Positions 26,278 to 34,034 of a DNA stretch of 64,000 bases are shown here, piece by piece. The position numbers were made by a program, and so were the translations under genes. Origin of the DNA: Paenibacillus sp. yr247 (lineage in GTDB: Bacteria; Bacillota; Bacilli; Paenibacillales; NBRC-103111); assembly GCF_900103825.1 (NCBI RefSeq), contig NZ_FNIF01000014.1, positions 53,617 through 117,616 on the forward strand. The letters run 5' to 3'. The stretch's first letter is position 1; every line of letters starts with the position of its first letter. The notes beneath the pieces are model-generated. The model saw only the letters and a list, made by a program, of their open reading frames with translations, was not told where the DNA came from and searched no databases.

Positions 26278-27069
26278 CTAGTTTTTACGCTGGTTTAGCA
26301 CCGGTAATGGCTGGATCGGATCCAACCCTCCGGAAATATCCATTATGTTCCCTGTAATGAAATCAGATGCGGGTAAGCAGAGGAAATCTATCACTCTAGC
26401 AACGTCTTCACCTGTTCCCGGTCTTCCCACCGGCGTTTCCCCATCCACTTCCAGACGTGCTTCCTGCATCGTCCTTTCTTTGTTCTTACCTCGAATATCA
26501 CCAGGGCATATCATATTGACGGTAATCCCATGGCTTGCTTCTTCTTCAGCCAATGTCTTCGTAAAGGAAACTAAGCCAACTTTGGCTGCCGCGTACACAG
26601 CACGATGCGTCCAACCTCTAGCTTCAGCTGCCTTTCCGAATCCAAAATGGATAATTCGTCCCCAGCGTCTTTCCCTCATCATAGGCAGAACCATGTGATC
26701 CAGCTCCATGACACCTAACAAATTACCGCGCATGAGATATTCAATCTCATCGACGGCGTAGTCGGCGAAAAAGCGCCGCTCTCTGAAAAAAGGGCCGGCA
26801 TTATTCACAAGAATATCAATCGGTCCGAGCTGGGATGCCGTTTCCTCCACCATACGGACAATGTCCTCGCGTTTAGCGACATCACCTTGGACGGCCACGC
26901 TCCGAACTCCCAAATCCTCTAAGCGAAGGACGAGTTCCGCGGCTTCCTTTTCACTATTTACGTAATTAACAGCTACCTGACAACCCCGTTGAGCTAGGGT
27001 TATGGCGGTCATTTTGCCCAACCCCTTGGCGCTGCCTGTAATAAGGACCGTTCGGCCTCTTAATTCCAT
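26278..27069 (-). CDS. short-chain dehydrogenase/reductase
   Basis: 263 residues from ATG 27069. Classical SDR: cofactor motif TGSAKGLG, NNAG, and catalytic Tyr/Lys in YAAAKVG. The usual catalytic Ser position reads HFGFGKAA, so the Ser is not obvious, which is unusual. The C-terminal ITGNIMDISGG is typical of FabG-like enzymes. Substrate unknown. It lies 7 nt after the HEPN gene. Confidence 0.85.
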   Translation of the reverse strand: MELRGRTVLITGSAKGLGKMTAITLAQRGCQVAVNYVNSEKEAAELVLRLEDLGVRSVAVQGDVAKREDIVRMVEETASQLGPIDILVNNAGPFFRERRFFADYAVDEIEYLMRGNLLGVMELDHMVLPMMRERRWGRIIHFGFGKAAEARGWTHRAVYAAAKVGLVSFTKTLAEEEASHGITVNMICPGDIRGKNKERTMQEARLEVDGETPVGRPGTGEDVARVIDFLCLPASDFITGNIMDISGGLDPIQPLPVLNQRKN

Positions 27070-27076
27070 GGTCCTC

Positions 27077-27787
27077 TTACCCCTTTGCAATACTTGCCGT
27101 AATATAAGAGAAAGCTATTGTTAAGGTTCGGCACACCATATCAAATCCCTGCTGGAGATCAGCGACATTCGTTTTGATATTTTCAACGTGAATATGATCT
27201 CCAGGGAACGGCACTTTTTGCATAAGATCATCCAGCATTTCTGCATTAATATAATGTATCTCCATATTTCGTTGATTGCGCAGTCGATCTAGCGGCGATT
27301 TATAATCCATTTTGAGGTCGTAAAGTTGGATCTCCAGCGGACCGTGAATCTTCTTTTCATGCATCCGGCGCAGTACAGTAAAGTACGAGAAACGTGACTT
27401 AAGAATCTCCGTTTTCAATTCAAATAGATCATTCATAAACGTGCCCAATTTGTCCAATATCGAAAACAGCCGAATGAAGGCATTTTTATAAAAGTAAACA
27501 AATCGATGATATGCTTCGATCTCTTGTGTGTTCATTTCCTCTAAAAAGGCTTTACTGATATGTTCCGCATAACGTTCGCAGCAATATTTACTTTGTTCCA
27601 ACTCATCCAAAGCATCAATAAACCCCTTGCTCCAGATCGCTTGCCTATGATACTTGGGATACTCTGAAGTTAAGTGGCTATGCTCCTTGGATTCCAACAA
27701 TTGAATAAACGTTCTCACCGCATTACCGGCGTCTAGAAGAAGTCCGCTATCTATTCGTTTCGGTTCGTTGAACAATACTCGCAGCAT
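27077..27787 (-). CDS. HEPN-domain protein (Cthe_2314-like)
   Basis: 236 residues from ATG 27787 (GGGGG 7 nt upstream). Almost entirely helical. Near the C-terminus RNMEIH (Arg173, His178) matches the R-x4-6-H HEPN signature, and I recall the Cthe_2314 group having this layout. HEPN proteins are often RNases or toxins, but the neighbour is an SDR, not a nucleotidyltransferase, so a toxin role is not supported. It is co-directional and tightly spaced with the SDR gene. Confidence 0.65.
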   Translation of the reverse strand: MLRVLFNEPKRIDSGLLLDAGNAVRTFIQLLESKEHSHLTSEYPKYHRQAIWSKGFIDALDELEQSKYCCERYAEHISKAFLEEMNTQEIEAYHRFVYFYKNAFIRLFSILDKLGTFMNDLFELKTEILKSRFSYFTVLRRMHEKKIHGPLEIQLYDLKMDYKSPLDRLRNQRNMEIHYINAEMLDDLMQKVPFPGDHIHVENIKTNVADLQQGFDMVCRTLTIAFSYITASIAKG

Positions 27788-27961
27788 GGGCACACCCCCT
27801 TCTTGGCAAAATAGTGCAGAGAGATCCCGACCGGCAATCTGTATCTTAAGCGAACGGGAACGATAATAGAAGTAAGTATAGACCCATAGGATCGGAATCA
27901 TACTTGCGAAGCGCAGCCCGTTAACCCCGCATGTGGATTAAAGGAACGAACCCGCTCCGAC

Positions 27962-29725
27962 TCATGCGAAATATTCCTTCCAGCGGCTATCAACAAGATC
28001 AACGATATCTTGCCGCGGGAACAGCTCATCTGGGTAGCCCGGTTTCATACGAGCATCAATCACGATAGGAACCTCATAAGCAATGTGATGACGATTCACA
28101 CTTGATTGTGCATACATATCACTTGCCGGATTGAAGCGCGTGAAGACGGTCCACAGGAATTTCGTTTGATCATGTGCGATGCCGCTGGCGTCATCCACTA
28201 AGATGACAAGCGGCCACTCTGTTAGACGGCTTGCCGCATTTGCCAGCAAGCGCTGGGGCAGTTCCGGTTCCGCCGCGTAAGACGCGCCTGAGACAAGCAG
28301 ACAGCCGCCGCAGTAAACGGCGATGTCCTGGATCTCAGGCAGCTCACCTGCGGAGTAGGTCCTTGGCAGCTCGCGTACAGGATCACCTGTGCCGAGCAGT
28401 ACCGCTTTGCTTCCGTGATTGAGTTGGCCACCTGTATAATCAAGCGTATCATGCGATGTTTTATTGAAAACGAACAAATCGCGGCCTGGGTCGAAACGCT
28501 CCAGCACCGTCTCCAGCAGCTGCGTGAAGTTAGCCAAGACCGTCGGCTGGTCCGTGACGATCAAGAACTTGGTGAGCGACAGTTGACCCTCACCCAGAAT
28601 GCGGAACGCCGTGCCAAGCGCTTCACGGCTGTAACTCTCGCGGACGACGGCAGCTGCGAGCGGGTGGAACCCGGTCTCTGCATACGTCCACAGATCTTTA
28701 ACCCCCGGCATCGCCATCGGAAAAGCGGGCTCGAGCAGTCTTTGCAAGAATTCACCAAGGAAGTAATCTTCTTGGCGCGGTTTGCCGACGATCGTCGCCG
28801 GATAGATCGCGTCTTTGCGGTGCCATACATGATTCACGTTGAACACGGGGAAATCATGGATGAGCGAGTAATACCCGAAGTGGTCGCCGAACGGCCCTTC
28901 AGGGCGTCTCAGATGCGGCGGTACGGAGCCGCATATTGCGAACTCCGCCTCGGCCACGAGGCGGTGCCCTCCATGGGGGTTGTCCACCATGGGGAGCTTT
29001 TGCCCGAGGATGAGCGAAGCTAGCATTAGCTCGGGCAGGTGCTCGGGCACCGGTGCGATCGCCGAGGCGATGAGCGCTGGCGGGCCGCCCAGGAACACGG
29101 TGACGGGCAGCGCTTGGTTACGCTTCTCGGCTTCATGATAGTGGAAGCCGCCTCCCTTATGTATTTGCCAATGCATCCCGGTGGTGAAGTCATCATAAAC
29201 CTGCATGCGGTACATGCCTAGGTTATGATGACCGCCATCTGGATGCTCAGTGTAGACGAGCGGCAGCGTCACGAACGGGCCGCCGTCTTCTTGCCAGCTC
29301 GTCAGGACAGGCAGTCCTGCGAGCGGATTCTCACGCTTCAAGCCGCCGAGGATCGGCGCTTGGTTCGGTTGCACCTTCTTCGTTCCAACCTTCAGCAGGT
29401 CGAGAATAAGGGCTCTTTCGCCCCATAGTGCTTTGGGCGTCGGCGGCATCAACGTATTCGTCGCATTGATAACCGCTTTCATGAATTGCTCCGGTTTCGG
29501 ACCGAACGCGAGATCGACGCGTCGTGTCGTTCCAAATAAGTTAGAGACAACAGGGAACGAGCTGCCTTTGACGTTCGTGAACAACAAGGCTGGTCCTTGC
29601 TCGTCGATGACACGGCGGTGAATTTCGGCGAGTTCCAAATTCGGGTCTACAGGAGCAGATATTTCGATCACTTGTTTTTCGCTGCGTAAAATGTCAAGAA
29701 AAGCTCGTAAGTTCGTTGGTACCAT
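27962..29725 (-). CDS. UbiD-family decarboxylase, probable menaquinone (futalosine) pathway
   Basis: 587 residues, longer than the ~490 of typical UbiD and like the large menaquinone-type members. Prenyl-FMN-dependent enzymes remove carboxylates from aromatic rings. Visible landmarks: RMQVYDD, HWQIHKGGGFHY, the acidic EAEFAICG, and RRPEGPFGDHFGYYS. ATG 29725 follows AAGGTGG. mqnE 4 kb away supports a role in decarboxylating the dihydroxynaphthoate intermediate; a phenolic acid decarboxylase is the alternative. No UbiX partner is in the window. Confidence 0.8.
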   Translation of the reverse strand: MVPTNLRAFLDILRSEKQVIEISAPVDPNLELAEIHRRVIDEQGPALLFTNVKGSSFPVVSNLFGTTRRVDLAFGPKPEQFMKAVINATNTLMPPTPKALWGERALILDLLKVGTKKVQPNQAPILGGLKRENPLAGLPVLTSWQEDGGPFVTLPLVYTEHPDGGHHNLGMYRMQVYDDFTTGMHWQIHKGGGFHYHEAEKRNQALPVTVFLGGPPALIASAIAPVPEHLPELMLASLILGQKLPMVDNPHGGHRLVAEAEFAICGSVPPHLRRPEGPFGDHFGYYSLIHDFPVFNVNHVWHRKDAIYPATIVGKPRQEDYFLGEFLQRLLEPAFPMAMPGVKDLWTYAETGFHPLAAAVVRESYSREALGTAFRILGEGQLSLTKFLIVTDQPTVLANFTQLLETVLERFDPGRDLFVFNKTSHDTLDYTGGQLNHGSKAVLLGTGDPVRELPRTYSAGELPEIQDIAVYCGGCLLVSGASYAAEPELPQRLLANAASRLTEWPLVILVDDASGIAHDQTKFLWTVFTRFNPASDMYAQSSVNRHHIAYEVPIVIDARMKPGYPDELFPRQDIVDLVDSRWKEYFA

Positions 29726-29772
29726 GTATGTTCCACCTTTTTACTGTGAGATAGTAGGCGCGTAAACGTAAT

Positions 29773-29800
29773 AAAAGGAAATAGCCTTCCTTTAGAAGGC
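29773..29800 (-). terminator. weak hairpin after ctaA
   Basis: Minus strand GCCTTC-TAAAG-GAAGGC followed by TATTTCCTTTT, between ctaA and the UbiD gene. The U tract is interrupted. Confidence 0.4.
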
Positions 29801-29856
29801 CTCCTCTTCCATATAAGCAGCCCTGCCATGCTTCCAAGGAGCTCGCCTGTCAGGCA

Positions 29857-30756
29857 TTAAGCTTTGCGGTCATATAGCGTTAGTACACATAGATAACATA
29901 AGAATCCAAACATGCATGAGACAATAATCGCATGCAGCATGCCGGTAAATAAATAAGCGACTTCATTGCCCATCGACCAGGTCACAACAGCACCGCTAAT
30001 TACTTGAAGCGACACTAAAATTAGCGCCCATTTGCTGCCAAGACGCAGCTTGTCTGAGCCATGATAATAACGTTTGGCTTGCAGGTAGAGAAACAGAATA
30101 CAAATAAACAACAACAATGCCGCTACACGGTGGGTAAAAACGATACCGGTTGCCCCGCTGAGCTCAGGAACTACTTTCCCATTACATAGTGGCCAGCCTG
30201 AACATCCACCTGTTGACACTGTGTGACGTACAAACGCCCCCAGATAAACAACGACATAGCTGTAAACAGCCGTAATCCATACGAAGGCTTTAAAGCTGCT
30301 GCGAATGACCGTGTCTCTTTGAAATTGCCCCCATGAAGTAAACACAAGTGCTAGCAGCAAAGCAAATGCAAATGCCAGTAGCGATAGTCCGAAATGGAGT
30401 GCCAAAACGAGTGAGGATTGGGGCCATACGACGGCCAAAGCACCCATCGCTGCTTGAATCAGCGTCATCAAAACCGTACCGGAGATGAAAAATTTCGCAT
30501 CTTTACGTTTCACATAACGAAATACTAGGAAGAATGTAGCAATCAGGATTAACGTTACAATCCCAACAACTAAGCGATGGCTGTACTCGATGAACGATGA
30601 TATCGTATGCGCCGGAACGAATTTCCCATTACACAGCGGCCACTCATCTCCGCAGCCTCTGCCTGCGTCAGCCTTCGTAACCAAGGCGCCCATTGCAAGA
30701 ATAAGAAACATGCCGATGGCCGAAAGATTCGCTAATCTTTGAATCAATTTTTGCAT
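29857..30756 (-). CDS. ctaA: heme A synthase CtaA
   Basis: Oxidises the C8 methyl of haem O to the formyl of haem A for cytochrome aa3/caa3 oxidase. 299 residues from ATG 30756 (AGGTG 5-6 nt upstream; the frame runs 41 codons further up without a site). Eight membrane segments. Haem ligands and key residues fit B. subtilis CtaA: Glu57, His60, His121, His209, His275, and Cys pairs 35/42 and 185/191. Partner ctaB is 16 kb away here, not adjacent. A TATAAT lies within the upstream extension. Confidence 0.95.
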   Translation of the reverse strand: MQKLIQRLANLSAIGMFLILAMGALVTKADAGRGCGDEWPLCNGKFVPAHTISSFIEYSHRLVVGIVTLILIATFFLVFRYVKRKDAKFFISGTVLMTLIQAAMGALAVVWPQSSLVLALHFGLSLLAFAFALLLALVFTSWGQFQRDTVIRSSFKAFVWITAVYSYVVVYLGAFVRHTVSTGGCSGWPLCNGKVVPELSGATGIVFTHRVAALLLFICILFLYLQAKRYYHGSDKLRLGSKWALILVSLQVISGAVVTWSMGNEVAYLFTGMLHAIIVSCMFGFLCYLCVLTLYDRKA

Positions 30757-30941
30757 GATTGCACCTACTTTTATGTCGTTACTTCTGTTGATCATGTCGA
30801 ATAAAGGAGTTTCGCTTTCAATTATAGCTTTAAAAAGATAGCAAATCCATTCGCAATTGTTACAAAGCTCCGAAACCACACGACAATACCGGCATGATGT
30901 AAAAATACAGCTAATTCCGTTTATTTCGGAGTCGAGCGCTA

Positions 30942-31002
30942 GTTGACAATCGCCAATATGAAAAAACGACTCCCCAAGGAGCCGTTTTTTTCATATTGGC
31001 GA
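30942..31002. terminator. very long bidirectional terminator
   Basis: A near-perfect inverted repeat of about 60 nt ending at the stop codon of the thioredoxin-like gene. The core ACGGCTCC-TTGG-GGAGTCGT with a T run is a standard minus-strand terminator. It is extended by arms beginning AATCGCCAATATG on each side, with one bulged base. Confidence 0.8.
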
Positions 31003-31347
31003 TTATGGCGCAAGTGCGCTGGATACCTCAAGAGCCCGGTCTAGGAACTGTTCAATTTCTTCGCGAGTTTTACGCAGTTTACTTACGAAACGAACGAGCT
31101 CTTGACCTCCACGGAAAGCAATAAAGCTCGGAATGCCAAGGATGTTCAACTGCTCACAGAGATCAGGTACTTCATCGCGGTCTAATTCAATGAACGTGAT
31201 GCGACCAGCATAGGCTTCCTCCACAGCCGGCATGAAGGGTTCAATAAAATGGCAGTCATTGCACCAAGTTGCTTTGAATATGGCAACGGTCAACGTGGAC
31301 TGCGAGATTTGTTCGTGAAAAGCTGGTTCATTGGAAACTTTAATCAT
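31003..31347 (-). CDS. thioredoxin-family protein
   Basis: 114 residues from ATG 31347 (GAGGTG 6-7 nt upstream). Thioredoxin fold with the active site TWCNDC and cis-Pro loop GIPSFIAF. The CNDC dipeptide is unusual compared with CGPC of TrxA at 11.3 kb. No signal peptide, so cytoplasmic. Partner unknown. Confidence 0.85.
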   Translation of the reverse strand: MIKVSNEPAFHEQISQSTLTVAIFKATWCNDCHFIEPFMPAVEEAYAGRITFIELDRDEVPDLCEQLNILGIPSFIAFRGGQELVRFVSKLRKTREEIEQFLDRALEVSSALAP

Positions 31348-31444
31348 AGCGAGCACCTCATTGCTTAGGAATTTATTAACTTATAGCATGCCCAAAAAAT
31401 CGTGTCAAGATAAAAAAGTTGAAGCTATCTTGCGCTTTTTTTAA

Positions 31445-31473
31445 TTTACATTTTTAGTAAAAAGTGATATCAT
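31445..31473 (+). promoter_or_regulatory. promoter of the SPFH-RHH operon
   Basis: TTTACA (31445-31450), 17-bp spacer, TATCAT (31468-31473). Both hexamers match five of six consensus bases. Confidence 0.7.
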
Positions 31474-31475
31474 AT

Positions 31476-31494
31476 AAATATCAATTCGATATTT
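31476..31494. promoter_or_regulatory. palindromic operator-like site at the transcription start
   Basis: AAATATC-AATTC-GATATTT, a perfect 7+7 dyad covering the predicted start site. A further GATATC lies in the -10 region. The position suits a repressor. Confidence 0.6.
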
Positions 31495-31516
31495 AATAAG
31501 AAAGGGTGTTGCAGGC

Positions 31517-32356
31517 ATGAAAGAAACGAACGCATGGTCAATGAATGGATTTCTCGGATTATTGTTATTTGTTATAGGCGGCGGGGTGGGCGTCTACCTC
31601 CTTACGCAAGAGCATTTTGTACCAGGCGTTATTCTCCTTGTTCTCGGATTAGTCTTTGTTTCGACCATCACTGCAGTGCAGCCGAATGAAGCTTCTGTCA
31701 TCACCTTCTTTGGCAGCTACATGGGTACGATTCGCAAGAGCGGCTTGTGGTTAATTGTTCCTTTTTCAACTAGAAAGAAAATTTCATTGCGTGTGCGCAA
31801 TTTTAACAGTGTAAAACTGAAAGTGAACGATATCGAAGGAAATCCAATTGAGATTGCGGCTGTCATTGTGTTCAAAGTTGTCGATACGTATAAGGCTCTT
31901 TTCGATGTGGACAGCTATGAGAAGTTCGTGGAAATTCAAAGTGAAACGGCGCTGCGTCATGTGGCCAGTAAATATCCGTATGACCGCTTTGAAAGCGATG
32001 GGTACTCACTCAGGGGGAATGCGGATGAAGTTGCTGCTGAGCTTAGCCTTGAACTGCAGGAACGACTTTCCGTTGCGGGTGTTGAAGTCATTGAGTCTCG
32101 TCTGACTCACCTTGCCTACTCGACTGAAATTGCCAGTGCCATGCTTCAACGCCAGCAAGCTTCTGCTATTTTGTCCGCACGCCAAATCATTGTCGACGGG
32201 GCTGTCGGTATGGTGCAGATGGCCATCGCTCGGTTGGAATCCGAAGGTCTGCACCTGGATGAAGAGAGGAAGGCGGCCATGATTAACAATCTGCTTGTTG
32301 CGATTGTATCGGACCGCTCAGCGAGCCCGGTCATTAATACCGGTTCGTTGTATTAA
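31517..32356 (+). CDS. SPFH/band-7 domain membrane protein
   Basis: 279 residues: two membrane helices (about 12-30, 37-55), then an SPFH domain (about 60-215) with the band-7 feature LRVRNFNSVKLKVNDIEGNPIEI and SETALRHVASKYPYD. The C-terminal helix is rich in Ala/Gln/Glu. SPFH proteins form oligomeric membrane scaffolds. It is followed after 11 nt by a ribbon-helix-helix gene, a pairing I recall from other Gram-positives. Role unknown. Confidence 0.87.
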   Translation: MKETNAWSMNGFLGLLLFVIGGGVGVYLLTQEHFVPGVILLVLGLVFVSTITAVQPNEASVITFFGSYMGTIRKSGLWLIVPFSTRKKISLRVRNFNSVKLKVNDIEGNPIEIAAVIVFKVVDTYKALFDVDSYEKFVEIQSETALRHVASKYPYDRFESDGYSLRGNADEVAAELSLELQERLSVAGVEVIESRLTHLAYSTEIASAMLQRQQASAILSARQIIVDGAVGMVQMAIARLESEGLHLDEERKAAMINNLLVAIVSDRSASPVINTGSLY

Positions 32357-32367
32357 CGGGAACTGCT

Positions 32368-32565
32368 ATGGCTCCTAAGAAAAACTTCGCACTCCGACTC
32401 GATCCCAAGCTCTATGAGGCATTGGAACGTTGGGCGGAGGATGAGTTCCGAAGCGTTAACAGCCACATCGAATATTTGCTGCGCGAAGCTCTTCATCGTA
32501 CGGGACGTGTGACAAAGCCAGGACTCGAACAACCGAAAGCCGCTCCGGTAAAAACGGAAGAGTAA
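32368..32565 (+). CDS. Arc-like ribbon-helix-helix protein
   Basis: 65 residues. The strand KNFALRLDPKLYEALERWA and helix SVNSHIEYLLREAL fit an Arc/MetJ-type RHH DNA-binding dimer, followed by a Pro/Lys/Glu tail. It lies in the SPFH operon. The dyad in front of the operon is a natural candidate target, which would make this an autoregulator. That is inference. Confidence 0.82.
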   Translation: MAPKKNFALRLDPKLYEALERWAEDEFRSVNSHIEYLLREALHRTGRVTKPGLEQPKAAPVKTEE

Positions 32566-32579
32566 TTTTAGACAGACCC

Positions 32580-32630
32580 AAAAATAAGCCTCCAAAACCA
32601 CTCTAAAAGTGGAATTGAAGGCTTATTTTC
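32580..32630 (+). terminator. terminator of the SPFH-RHH operon
   Basis: AAAATAAGCCT pairs with AAGGCTTATTTT with an inner CCACT/AGTGG hairpin. Confidence 0.75.
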
Positions 32631-32740
32631 AAATTGGTAAACTTGTCCTGATTTTCTCTATAACTCTCACATAGCAGCAAGCACTTTAGCTCACAATATA
32701 GGGACATGTTGATTACAGGGCCTGGATGGAGGATAACATT

Positions 32741-34012
32741 GTGGGAGAAACGGCTAAATCGGGAAAATGTAAGGATCGAGGTATGTGGGCTAAAATGAGG
32801 CTGCTCCCAAGCGCTTTATTGCACTTTGTTAATCCTATCAGGAAGAAGGCCGATGCTGTCCATGACCCCATTCCAGTCTCAAAGACATCCATTCGGCGAC
32901 TTGAAGCTCTCTGGAAGTCACAATTGGAGTTTTCACAAGCGGGTGCAATCAGTCAGATGGCCTCCTCTGAGGAAAAGCTCATCTTGAACCGGATTAAAGA
33001 TAAGACTCGGCATGAAAATCGAAATAATGTCACACGGACTGGGGCGTATTGGACCGCATACGAAGAAAATCCAGAGCTTCACTGGGCACTTCTTGCCCAT
33101 ATGGTTTCTCGCAATGGCGGTTGGTGCATGACAGACCTGCGCGGGGAGCTGCTGCCTCATTTATTAAACAAGACGATGACTGTGCACCTTTTTAATTTCC
33201 TGGAGCGAGCCAACGGCTTGATTTTTCATGATGCTTATCCGCAGCTGCTTCTTTATGCCGAGAGTAAAAAGCAGCAGCGAAGCTTGTTTCATCTGCTTCC
33301 TGCTTTGAACGTATCCGCATGGATGCAGCCGGTTTGGCAGGATTACTGGATGCATAATGAATCCGCCGTGCTTACCATTTCGCTCATCATTAACGAACAG
33401 AATTTCATCGAACAACGTGTTGTTCAGAATGCCTATTACCAGCAAACCGTTTTAAATACGCCGCTTTTCAAAAGCCAAGCATGGCTCCAGCTGAATCAAG
33501 TCGGGTTCCCTTTTTCCTCCCTCTTACAATCTGCTTCTAATCAAGATCCTTCTTCGCATTTAGCTGGACTCATTCTAGAGAATTTCGCTGATTTATCGGA
33601 ACGCATCGAATTCGGGAAAAGTTTGTATGCCATTTTGTTTGGTGTTCCAGAGGTTTATCAGGGCGTATTAAGCTTTGCTGCTTCAACCTCCCACACGGGG
33701 TCGCGCGCTGACTATTGGCCGCACCTTTATACGCCAACAGGAAAAGCCTCCCCCGATAAAAAATATCAGGAGAGGCTAGATGGTTGTGTATGGAAGCCTG
33801 GTGCAGCTCCCCTGTACAGTCCTCCACTCGCTCAAGCATGGCCCGACCAACCGCTAGAGCTTGTACAACCCGGTGATTGGTTCATCGATCTAAGGAAACC
33901 GCTGCAGCACATGCGTGCGATTCCAGTTCCCGTTCCATTTGATATGACCAATGAAGTTTATTTTGGATTAAATAAGATTGAGCTCGCTATACGTGCTTCT
34001 GAGATGCTGTAG
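32741..34012 (+). CDS. DUF2515 family protein
   Basis: 423 residues from GTG 32741 (GGAGG 8 nt upstream; an ATG five codons earlier overlaps that site). The region RTGAYWTAYEENPELHWALL and HMVSRNGGW is typical of DUF2515 (B. subtilis YppC). No membrane helix or signal peptide. Function unknown. It converges on the flippase gene with 22 nt between and no visible terminator. Confidence 0.8.
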   Translation: MGETAKSGKCKDRGMWAKMRLLPSALLHFVNPIRKKADAVHDPIPVSKTSIRRLEALWKSQLEFSQAGAISQMASSEEKLILNRIKDKTRHENRNNVTRTGAYWTAYEENPELHWALLAHMVSRNGGWCMTDLRGELLPHLLNKTMTVHLFNFLERANGLIFHDAYPQLLLYAESKKQQRSLFHLLPALNVSAWMQPVWQDYWMHNESAVLTISLIINEQNFIEQRVVQNAYYQQTVLNTPLFKSQAWLQLNQVGFPFSSLLQSASNQDPSSHLAGLILENFADLSERIEFGKSLYAILFGVPEVYQGVLSFAASTSHTGSRADYWPHLYTPTGKASPDKKYQERLDGCVWKPGAAPLYSPPLAQAWPDQPLELVQPGDWFIDLRKPLQHMRAIPVPVPFDMTNEVYFGLNKIELAIRASEML

Positions 34013-34034
34013 CTATAACCGGATTTTCTCAAGA

